In this document: positions 10,082-22,000 of the stretch, piece by piece
Layout of the letters: the number at the start of each line of letters is the position of its first letter
Numbering within the stretch: the stretch's first letter is position 1
Assembly: GCA_002633005.1 (NCBI GenBank)
Contig: NMRA01000119.1
Location: forward strand, 772,228-836,227
DNA length: 64,000 bases
Source: Phoronis australis
Taxonomy: Eukaryota; Phoronida; Phoronidae
Direction: 5' to 3'
Notes under the pieces: generated by a model
Databases searched by the model: none
Seen by the model: only the letters and a program-made list of their open reading frames with translations
What the model was told of the DNA's origin: nothing
Translations under genes and position numbers: made by a program

Positions 10082-13000
10082 CTATAATGATAATGTAGAT
10101 TTAATCTTTTACCTACCACGTATCTTACATCCCCAAGCCGACGTACACCACTGCCAGTGGTCCAATTTCTGCCTTGTATTCGACTCGACTCCAAAATTGA
10201 CAATTGTTTGATATAAGTTTCGAGTAAACTTTTGAAACGTGCGCTCGAATAATATGGCGTGACATGTTGATTTTCGAATCTGGGTTCGAATATTGAACAA
10301 TAAGCCCAAAAGGGTCTACCGTCAATGGATCTGCCAATGCAGCGCAATCGTAATCGTGTCCTTTCTTTGAACTGGTATTGCTTGCAATAAAACGCAGCTG
10401 GCCCTGACTAGGGCCATTTTGCTAGTCGGAGGATGAAAGTAACCAGTTCGTAGCTATCTGTCACTTCTGGAACGTTTCGAATCTGAGTGAGCGGGAAAAG
10501 GACGAGACCGATTTTATAACTGTACAAGACTTGACAGTTTTCAATAGGAAGGCGTGGGTTTGTTACCAAGTTAAGTTTATTGTATGTAATGTAATCGGTT
10601 GGGAAAAAACTCACGATATTTTTTCTTTTCGCTTCTCAGAGATAATTAGGTAGACAGACAGGTAAATTATTTTATCTTATGCCATGCCTACCAGCCTCAA
10701 CTGTAAACGTTACGTCAGGGAGATTATTGGCATCGCTCTTCACGTCCACTTTCATGTTTTGAATATGATGTAGGCCTACAGCTGGCCACGGGAGGAGAGA
10801 CAAATTTACAGAATTGAAACTTTATACTAAATTAATCGACAGACGTGAGTCAAATCCTAGTATGTTCATGAAAAGAGATCAGTGTAGGTTTACTAAAAAG
10901 GCTTACTGCAATCAACGCCACTATGACAACGCCAACAAAGAGGACGCTTCCACCAATGATGAGAGCAATTATCCAGTTGGGTAGCTTCGTATCGGTCGTA
11001 ACCTTGGTCGTCGGTACGAACGGTGTCGTTGATGTTGTCGTTGGTGTTGTTGCTGGCGTGGTCAAAACTGAAAGAAGACACAACACTTCCTTATCGTGTG
11101 TAGCACTTCACATTTCCAGTTGACTTGGATATTTGTTTGATCTTGCGACAGGCAAATTGCATCCCGAGCACGTAATTGTTTTGCGAAGATTGTGGCGATG
11201 GGGGTAAAAATTGTGGAGTTTGGGGGGATAGGGTCAGACAAAAGTTGTGGCGAGAAAGTGTACCTCCTCGGCACTCACCCATCTAGTCCACTGAAACAAA
11301 ACAAAGCTTTGTAACTCTCGACAAACCTCAAATATTTCTAGCAAAATTTAAAATTCCTAAAGACTGCTAAACGGCAAGCGTGACCTACGCTTTAGGCGAG
11401 TTACACGGTAACTGTGGGGAAAGACCACTCACCATAATATCCTATTTGTGACAAAGAAAGTGGGAATTTTTAGTTGAATCCGCTTTTATAACTCAAATGG
11501 GTTGCCAATAGTGACAGAACAAGAGTTGGTTGAAGTCACCAAAACAGGGTTTAGTATCCTTTTAATTGAATTACAGCGCAATGATTCCCAAGAGACAGCA
11601 TCAACTATAACTGCTTCCAGAATTTCATGGCAGCTTGGAAAAGGTCAGGTATGCCCTGATGCATATAGTTTAGGCGTCTCAATGGTTCAACTGCTGTATG
11701 CGAGGAAACGTACTATGTTTCGAAAATCAGTATGAGAGGCAAAATAACAGACGGTCAACTGAATGAAGATTTCGAATTGCGGCCACAGGATTTGTTCCAG
11801 ACATAGGCTACAAAGTCAAAATCACACCACTGTTGAACTACATGTTCTCTTTTTGTAGCCGTGTTCATATATCCAAAACATAATAGATGTTGAAATATAA
11901 TTCTTCTTTTCTCCGGTCATACTGGGCTCAACCATGATGGCAGACGCTTTGTGGAACTGGTGTTTATAAATTTCTTCTTAATTCATAAATTTTCAAAGTA
12001 TCCTTTGGAGTTTTAATTTTAACAAACTGAGTACACTGTGGTCAAGTATGAGACCAATATTGGACTCTAAAGTGGTTCAGTGGTCAATGTCCTAATATAG
12101 GGAGGTCAAAAATAAGCTGCAATGCTTTTAGATTTTCATGCCGTTTTATAGTGTATAAATGTATAATTCATTCTCTGCGGCCCATGATGAAAATGATTAT
12201 ATGCGATTATTTAAGCGATATAAGTTAACAAAAATTGTTCCCGAAAACGTGGGTGTTGCGCAGTGGCGGATTCAGAGAGGGGCCAAGGAGGCCATGGCCC
12301 CCTCGCCCCTAAAATTCTCCCAGATTCCATCGGGGGTTCGAATGTCTGACGGGCAAAATCTTGGCTAATACTCTGTCCTGCCCCCTAATTAAGAATCCTG
12401 GATCCGCCCCTGGACTTTCATGTGAGCAAAAAATGTTGGTGAAATAAGTGCATTATTTCACTAAATGTATAGGTAAGCCCGTGGATCCAAATTCGCGCGA
12501 GTACTGTAAATGACATTCGCACTGATACATGTATACGTGGTTCACCATAAACATCGACAAAAATACATTAAATTACATAAACAATACACGACGATCAGAC
12601 TTATACCAAGGGTTCAAGTTGATACATGTAAATGTCATTGACCACGATTGATAGTAAACCTTTCACAATGTATTGTATTAACCGTTGTCATGCACACTCA
12701 TACACTGTATTGTTATCAATCANTGCCCTGCCCCCCCAACTCAAAATTCTGGATCCACCCCTGTTGCTTGTGAGAAATAAGACATTCGTTAATCCAAGAC
12801 CTGATACCTTGGAATGACGTGAACGCTGTGTCTAGAGTGTAGTTCCCGAGCTCGGTTCCGTTATTCGTGGAGGCGTTGAAAGCCAGTTTAACATCAGACG
12901 TTGTAACTGACGTACTGCTGGTTTCAATGTTATAGTTGACAATGACGCTCCCAGACCTAAAACACAACATAGCGACAACATGAAGTAGTCATATTTTAGC

Positions 13001-16000
13001 AAATCAGACGCAAGTGAATCTTCGGGGTCATTTAGTTATGATTCGAACCTGATGAATTTCTGACCTCCATCCTTCTTTTACAGTTGTACATTGGACAACT
13101 ATCGCATTTACAACACTTGGTGTATTTACTAAAGATCATGGCACATGATACCACTGTGACCCAGCCGTCTTGCCGCTGTTTTACGCAAACATTTTATCAA
13201 AATTAATCAACAGAAGTACGGCATAGGGCGTACGTGCCACGTTCAACTTGAGCGTAACTTGCTTCCGTGTTTAAGGTTTCACTACTTCGTTGTTTCTACT
13301 ATATTACAAAAATGGCACCAACTCACCTGAAATCGGTAATTACAACTCTTATGAAACCTTTCAAGTCTTTGAAGACGCTTGTGAGCTGAAATGTTAACAG
13401 AAATTGCATTTAGTTTCAAGAGCGTTCAAGGCACTGGCAAAATTACCTGCGCTAAACATTTCGACAGTAACATGTAACAAACATGCGATCATAAACGACC
13501 ATGAACTGATAATTTTTGCTCCTCGAAAGTTATTGTTTATCTGATTTCAAAGCACTCCCTGAAAGTTATCGTTATCTTATTGCCTTGTGCTACTGCTGCT
13601 TTTATCTTTCTCCATCATATTTCCTTTCTTTATGAAGGCAATGCAGTATACAAACCGATACTATTTACCTCTCCGACAACTGTCCCTTGTACAGATTTGT
13701 AGTCTTCGGATGACGGATCAGACAACGTTTCCCGCCACTCGAGATTCGTTATTTTAATCCTTGATTCTACGACAACCACTGTACTTGTGGTTGTTGGTGG
13801 CACTGGCGTCGATGAAACTGTTGGCGGTAGTTGTGTAGTTGAAGTTTGCGTTGGCGGTGTTGTTGTTCCATGTTGTGTTACTCCATCTGTAGAGATTGAA
13901 CGTTCTGATGTTGTCTTCGTGCTTGTCACGTTTTGTGTTGTTGGGGGCAGTGTTACTCGCTCTGTAGACACTGAACTGTCTGTTGTCACCGTCGTCATCG
14001 GAGGCTGCGTTATTCCTTCCGTAGATACTGGATGTTCTGTCGTCGTTGTTGGAACTTCTGTAATGGTTTGTGTTGCGGTGGGTTTCGTTACATCTACCGT
14101 AGACAAAGGAGGTTCTGTGGTTGGCGGCTCTGTCATGGTGTGTGTTGTTGGTGGCTTCGTTATTCCCTCCGTAGAGACTGGGCGTTCCGTTGTTGACATC
14201 GTGGTTTTTGGAGGCTCTGTCATGTTCTGTGTGGATGGAAGTTCCGTAATCCGCTCCGTAGACACTGGACGTTCTTTAGTTGACATCATGGTTGTTGGAG
14301 GCTCGGTCATGCTGTGTGTTGTAGGAGACTCCGTTGCACCCTCCGTAGAGGTTGGACGTTCTGTTGTTGGCATAATGGTTGTTGGTGGTTCTGTTATGTT
14401 TTGTGTTGTTGGAGGCTTCGTTACTCCCTCCGTAGACACTGGGCGTCCTGTTGTTGACACACTGGTTGTTGGTGGCTCTGTCATGTTGTGTGTTGTTGGT
14501 GGCTTCGTAACTCCCTCCGTAGAGACTGGACGTTCCGTTGTTGACATCGTGGTTTTTGGAGGCTCTGTCATGTTCTGTGTGGATGGACGTTCCGTAACCC
14601 TCTCCGTAGACACTGGACGTTCTGTAGTTGACATCATGGTTGTTGGAAGCTTGGTCATGCTGTGTGTTGTTGGAGATTCTGTTGCACCTTCTGTAGAGGC
14701 TGGACGTTCTGTTGTTGGCATAATGGTTGTTGTCGGTTCTGTTATGTTTTGTGTTGTTGGAGACTTCGTTACTCGCTCCGTAGACAATGGGCGTTCTGCT
14801 GTTGACATCGTAGTTGTTGGTGGCTCTGTCACATTGTGTGTTGTTGGAGACTTTGTTACACCCTCCGTAGACACCGGGCGTCCTGTTGTTGGCATAACGG
14901 TTGTTGGAGATTCTGTCATGTTGTGTGTTGTTGGAGACTTGGTTACTCCACCCGTAGACATAGGGAGTTCTGTTGTTGAGATCATGGTTGTTGGTGGCTC
15001 TGTCGCATTGTGTGTTGTTGGAGACTTCGTTACACTCTCCGTAGACACTGGACGTCCTGTTGTTGGCATAATGGTTGTTGGTGGTTCCGTTATGTTTTGT
15101 TTTGTTGAATACTCCGTTACACCTTCCGTAGATACTGGGCGTTCTGTTGTTGGCATAATGGTTGTTAGTGGCTCTGTCATATTGTGTGTTGTTGGTGGCT
15201 TCGTTACTCCCTCTGTAGACAATGGCTGTTCTGTTGTTGGAATAATGGTTGTTAGTGGCTCTGTCATGTTGTGTGTTGTTGGAGGCTTTGTTAATCCATC
15301 TGTAGACAATGGGCGTTCTGTCGTTGTCATCATGGTTGTTAGAGGTTCTGTCATATTTCTCGTTATTGGAAGCTTTGTTACCACTTCCGTAGAAACGGGA
15401 GACTCTGTTGTTGCCATCATGGTTGTTGGAGCCATCACTGAAAAAGATGTCACTCACAGACATTAACTCAACCATATTACTATGAGTGTTTGGTAACAAC
15501 GGTTGATTCAATGTGCGTCAGCATATTTTGCCTTCAAAATGTCTGCCATAGATGTAACTAGGGAAGTAAGGCGTGTTTAGATATTTCCACGTTTGCTAGG
15601 CATGTGCCACGTTTCGCAAGTAATTCTAATTGCGTGCTTTTATTAAAATCCAAAGCAGCATGACTCTCGTTCAATGCCTCCCAGAATACCTTGGAAATCG
15701 TTGGCAGACGAATCCAGTGTGTTATTTNTGTGTGGATGGAGGTTCCGTAACCCCCGCCGTAGACACTGGACGTTCTGTAGTTGACATCATGGTTGTTGGA
15801 AGCTTGGTCATGCTGTGTGTTGTTGGAGACTCTGTTGCACCTTCTGTAGAGGCTGGACGTTCTGTTGTTGGCATAATGGTTGTTGGCGGTTCTGTTCTGT
15901 TTTGTGTTGTTGGAGGCTTCGTTATTCGCTCCGTAGACAATGGGCGTTCTGCTGTTGACATTGTAGTTGTTGGTGGCTCTGTCACATTGTGTGTTGTTGG

Positions 16001-19000
16001 AGACTTTGTTACATCCTCCGTAGACACCGGGCGTCCTGTTGTTGACATAATGGTTGTTGGAGATTCTGTCATGTTGTGTGTTGTTGGAGACTCGGTTACT
16101 CCACCCGTAGACATAGGGAGTTCTGTTGTTGAGATCATGGTTGTTGGTGGCTCTGTCGCATTGTGTGTTGTTGGAGACTTCGTTACACTGTCCGTAAACA
16201 ATGGACGTCCTGTTGTTGGCATAATGGTTGTTGGTGGTTCCGTAATGTTTTGTTTTGTTGAATACTCCGTTACACCTTGCGTAGATACTGGGCGTTCTGT
16301 TGTTGGCATAATGGTTGTTGGTGGCTCTGTCATGTTGTGTGTTGTTGGTGGCTTCGTTACTCCCTCTGTAGACAATGGCCGTTCTGTTGTTGGAATAATG
16401 GTTGTTAGTGGCTCTGTCATGTTGTGTGTTGTTGGAGAATTTGTTAACCCATCTGTAGACAATGGGCGTTCTGTTGTTGTCATCATGGTTGTTAGAGGTT
16501 CTGTCATATTTATCGTTATTGGTAGCTTTGTTACCACTTCCGTAGAAACGAGAGACTCTGTTGTTGCCATCATGGTTGTTGGAGCCATCACTGAAAAAGA
16601 TGTCACTCACAGACATTAACTCAACCATATTACTATGAGTGTTTGGTAACAACGGTTGATTCAATGTGCGTCAGCATATTTTGCCTTCAAAATGTCTGCC
16701 ATAGATGTAACTAGGGAAGTAAGGCGTGTTTAGATATGTCCACGTTTGCTGGGCAGGTACCACGTTTCGCTAATAATTCTAATTGCATGCTTTTATTAAA
16801 ATCCAAAACAGCATGACTCTCGTTCAATACTTCCCAGAATACCTTGGAAATCGTTGGCAGATGAATCCAGTGTGTTATTTCCCAGTGCCGTGCCATTTTT
16901 CGTCGCGTTCAGAAAAGCTTGCTCGAAGGCAGCGCTAGATGAAGTCGCTGTGTCTATCTCGTAGTCGGCTATTACGCTGCCTGGTCTGCAACACAACACA
17001 TTATGCAATACAAAAGTTCATGCACTGTAAAATCTGCTATCAGCAGGAATATTATTAGATGACACAGGCTTATGAAGGTGGCACAGACTCCGTGCGGACA
17101 CGACCGAAAAGAAACGACGTCGACGTGTCAAATTTAAGCTTAACCGGACATCTGTTCTTTGGAAGCGGCAGTCAGCCCCACCCCTCTTACGCTTGATTAG
17201 TCGCATGTAGCTCGATCGTTAACCTTAAGGATATTATTGACGTAGACGCACTCTTTGGTAATCCATTAAGTCAAATCTGTTTCAGTCGCCATCGCCTCTA
17301 CTTTTAACCAAGAATGTCAGGGCATTTTAACTAAGTCATGATCAGTAACACCCGAGCCAGTGTACGTCAAGCGTTGATTTGTCCGATACCATAGACATTT
17401 AGCTATTACACGCATTACTATACGTTCACTTACCTGAAACGAATATTTTTGATTCCGCGAAATCCTGGGATGCTTTCGTAGATGGGTCTCAGCTGTGAAC
17501 AAAAGGAAAACTCTCTTAACCCATGTGTTGCATTAATTGCAACAAATATTCTTAAAAATATATTCACAGCTATTGGCGACAGTTTCTTTATATTTTCATA
17601 CTGTTTCAAGCGTTCCACTAAAAGGCGCCTGGTACAGGCTTAACCGCCAGCTCTGCAAAGGCATCACTTTTGATATAGTCTCTCCGTGGCTAGACTCAAT
17701 AGCTTTACCTGACAGGCCACTTTTGCTCCGAGCACATAACTGAGCTGCATTCCGTAGACCCAAGACACTCACGGCGAAAAATTCTAGTTATCGCGTTCTT
17801 CGCTTTAAAGACTTGGCGATATCTCGCGAAGACTTACATGATCTTGTGTTTTCGTGAGTTCGCTGCGTATACGGAACGTGGCCAAGCAATGAAATACAAG
17901 GTCAGAAAAAAATAACATAAGTGGTTTCGGTCTGTTCCAAACTCGTTTTTTGAAACCCGGGCTTCAGTGTTTAAAGAAAAAAGCGCCCGCTCGCATCTCT
18001 TTTAACCAACTTCTTTTTTTCAAAATTTCCACAAACGTATCTAAAGTAGTTGTTTGGAAAAAAATTACTTCGCTACTGAGCGACTTCCTTCATGGGATTC
18101 TGAAGGTAAGAAGTGTAGTGCTGAGTCGAGGTCAGCCTCTCAGCCTCACCCTGGGGCGACCCGAGTAAAGCCAGCGGCCTCCCTTTGCCTGCCGGGATCG
18201 AGGTAAAACCAGTCGCATTACTGGACCTCTGCAGCTTGGAAAAAAGTAGGAATCATCTCAGCTCATATTAGATTATTTTTGAGAATATAAACAACTAGAA
18301 AATGATACCACCACCTCAATTCTAAATGAGCACGCATACCTTGATCATACTTAAGTATAACACAAAATGTCAAAACTAATTTGGAGTTCGAGCTCTAGTT
18401 CGGAGATTTGTCACCAAACGTAAGGCAAGTGGAAAATCAGCTGAAGTCTTACAAACCTCAGATAGAATCTCGCTGTGCAGTAACAGGCTAACACGATGTA
18501 TGTCGTAAAATAAAAACGCCAGAATTTCCCCTGGCGGCCATGCTAAAACTAACCCAATGGAGAACTGCAATAAGCACCGTCTGGAACTATAACGAGCTAT
18601 CAGTTTTCTCAATCTGAGTAGGCTACAAGTGACATATCATACAACGGTAAGTGGCCTAAGTCGAAACTTATTTATGACAGAGGGTTCATTTGAATTTTAA
18701 CTAATCATAACAGCTGACATTCCAAAGATAACCTCAGTTGTACTCACGTTTAACAAAACATCAGCTTTGAGACTCCCGTACGAATCAGAGGTTATGTTCC
18801 TAAGCGATTCGTCCCAATCTAAGCTTGTTATTCTCATGGAGGCAGCAATTACAGTGAGACTTCCAGGCAATTCTGTTAATGGTTGTTCCGTAACAGATTC
18901 GGTTGTAGACTTCATCTTTGTAGTCATGTATTCCGTAGTTGTAGGTTTTGTTACTCCCACCGTAGACACTGGACGTACTGTTGTTTTCACCGTGGTAGTT

Positions 19001-22000
19001 GGAGGTTGTGTCATATTTTGTGTTGTTGGAGGCTGTGTTACTCCGTCTGTAGACACTGGTAGTTCTGTTGTTGCTATCATGGTTGTTGGAGATTCTGTTA
19101 CGTTTTGCGCAGTTGGAGGCTGAGTTTCACCCTTCGTTGACACTGGACGCTCTGTCGTTGTGGATGTTAGAGGTGCAGTCATGTTTTGCGTTGTGGGAGC
19201 CTGTGTAGACTCTGAACGTTCTGTCGTCATCATGATTGTTGGAAATTCTGTCATATTTTGTGGTGCTTTCGTTGCTCCCTCCGTAGACACTGGACGTTCT
19301 GTTGTCTTCATGGTTGTTGGAGGTTCTGTCATGTTTCGTGTTGTTGGATATTTCGTTACTTCCTCCGTAGACACTGAACGTTCGGTTGTTGGCACGATGG
19401 CTGTTGGTGGTTCTGTCGTATTGTGTGTCGTTGGAGGCTTCGTAACTCCTTCCGTAGACGCTGGGAGCTCTGTTGTTGTCATCATAGTTGTTAGTGGTTC
19501 TGTCATATTGCGTGTTGTTGGACGTTTCGTTTCTCCCTGCGTAGACACAGGGAGTTCTGTTGTTGGCATCTTGGTTGTTGGAGGTTCTGTCATGTTTTGT
19601 GTTGTTGGAGGCTTCGTTACTCCCTCTGTAGACACTGGATGTTCTGTAGTTGACATCATGGTTGTTGGAGGCTCGGTCATGTTGTTTGTTGTAGGAGACT
19701 CCGTTGCACCCTCCGTAGAGGTTGGACGTTCTGTTGTTGGCATAATAGTTGTTGGTGGNTTTCTCCCTCCGTAGACGCAGGGAGTTCTGTTGTTGGCGTG
19801 ATGGTTGTTGGTGGTTCTGTCATATTTTGTGTTGTTGGAGGCTTCGTCACCCCCTCCGTAGACACTAGGCGTTCTGTTGTTGGCATGATGGTTGTCGGAG
19901 ACTCTGTCATGTTTTGTGTTGTTGGATGTTTCGTTACTCCCTCCGTTGACACTGGGCGTTCTGTTGTTGGTATCATGGTTGTTGGTAATTCTGTCGCGTT
20001 GTATGTTGTTGAAGGCTTCGTTTCCGTCTCCGTAGACACTGGACGTTTTGTTGTTGTCATGATGGTTGTTGGTGATTTCGTCACATTTTGTGTTGTTGGA
20101 GGCTTTGTCGCCCTTTCCGTAGACACTTGGAGTTCTGTTGTTGGCATGATGGTTTTTGATGAGTCTGTCATATTGTGTGTCGTTGGAGGCTTCGTTACGC
20201 CTTCGGTAGACACTTGGATTGTTGATGGCATCATGGTTGTTCGAGGTTCTGTCATATTTTGTGTTGATGGACGTTTCGTTTCTCCCTCCGTAGACGCAGG
20301 GAGTTCTGTTGTTGGCGTGATGGTTGTTGGTGGTTCTGTCATATTTTGTGTTGTTGGAGGCTTCGTCACCCCCTCCGTAGACACTAGGCGTTCTGTTGTT
20401 GGCATGATGGTTGTCGGAGACTCTGTCATGTTTTGTGTTGTTGGATGTTTCGTTACTCCCTCCGTTGACACTGGGCGTTCTGTTGTTGGTATCATGGTTG
20501 TTGGTAATTCTGTCGCGTTGTATGTTGTTGAAGGCTTCGTTTCCGTCTCCGTAGACACTGGACGTTTTGTTGTTGTCATGATGGTTGTTGGTGATTTCGT
20601 CACATTTTGTGTTGTTGGAGGCTTTGTCGCCCTTTCCGTAGACACTTGGAGTTCTGTTGTTGGCATGATGGTTTTTGATGAGTCTGTCATATTGTGTGTC
20701 GTTGGAGGCTTCGTTACGCCTTCGGTAGACACTTGGATTGTTGATGGCATCATGGTAGTTCGAGGTTCTGTCATATTTTGTGTTGATGGACGTTTCGTTT
20801 CTCCCTCCGTAGACGCAGGGAGTTCTGTTGTTGGCGTGGTGGTTGTTGGTGGTTCTGTCATATTTTGTGTTGTTGGAGGCTTCGTCACCCCCTCCGTAGA
20901 CACTGGGCGTTCTGTTGTTGGCATGATGGTTGTCGGAGACTCTGTCATGTTTTGTGTTGTTGGATGTTTCGTTACTCCCTCCGTTGACACTGGGCGTTCT
21001 GTTGTTGGTATCATGGTTGTTGGTGATTCTGTCGCGTTGTATGTTGTTGAAGGCTTCGTTACCGTCTCCGTAGACACTGGACGTTTTGTTGTTGTCGTCA
21101 TATATGTTGGAGGCTCTGTCATTTTTGTCGACAATGGGTGCATGCTAGTTGAAAAATCTTTTGTAGATGCAGTTACTTCGGTCGGCAGTTCCGTGATCGA
21201 GGCTTGAGAAGTTGTTGGTACTTCCGAAATTGTTGTAGTCACAACTGAAACAGATATTTACTGCTCAGTGTATCCAGTTATATTCTGATACACGTATCCA
21301 GTTCACTATAAGGTCCCTGTCAAACTAAATCGTTTCTCACTACGTTCCCAAGAGTTTGACACAACAGGAGCCAAATGAATGCTAGGGACACTTGTTGCAA
21401 TGTGAGTAAGAATCCTAAGGAAAGCGTCGAATTCAATGCATGTTTTTGGCCAAAGTTGCCACTTTTCAGCTGTCCTCGGCCCGTTTTATCAAGATTTCAT
21501 CAGAACTTGGTCGTTTTGAGAACGATTTTGGTGAGATAGGGCCTCTAGGATTTTGTCTATTTTTTATAAATTTTAACAAAGGATTGTTCATTTCTCCATC
21601 GAAAAATTTGCACTTTCTAATTGAACACTTCATGCGAAACGGTTGTCTAACTATTATTGATAATTTCTGATGTACCTTGGAAGCTGTTGGCAGATGAATC
21701 CAGAGTGTTATTACCAAATGTGGTACCATTGTCCGTTGCGTTTAGAAAGGCTCGTTCGAAGGCATCGCTAGATGGCGTTGACGTGTCGATATCGTAGTCG
21801 ACTATAACACTGCCTCGTCTAGGAAGTAACAAAATAAATCTAGAATTACCAATAAAAATCAAACGTCGCCGTTTCAAATGACACTGTAGTTTTACGTATC
21901 CGAATGTAATGTAAACAGCCGTTGTTTAAAGTTTTGAAATTTGATAGGTATTGAATATTTTTTCCGCATTCATTGGCAGTTCTAATTGACGTTGGATTGT

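Noticed and set aside
10072-10347. 91-codon minus-strand frame between the membrane and tail exons of the mucin
   Set aside because: Lies in the intron. The membrane exon and the tail exon join in phase 0 without it.
13787-15466. Open frame of 559 codons on the plus strand, rich in Val, Gly, Ser and Cys
   Set aside because: It is the reverse strand of the mucin repeat. The unit is 87 bp, a multiple of three, so any stop-free frame stays open through the whole array. The same holds for the plus-strand frames at 15630-16619, 19160-19774 and 19798-21207.
14276-16664. Minus-strand frames rich in Asn (NNRT, NNTQHDR) over the mucin exons
   Set aside because: These are the mucin repeat read one base out of phase. 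SEA joins, splice phases and the membrane exon support only the Thr/Ser/Pro frame.
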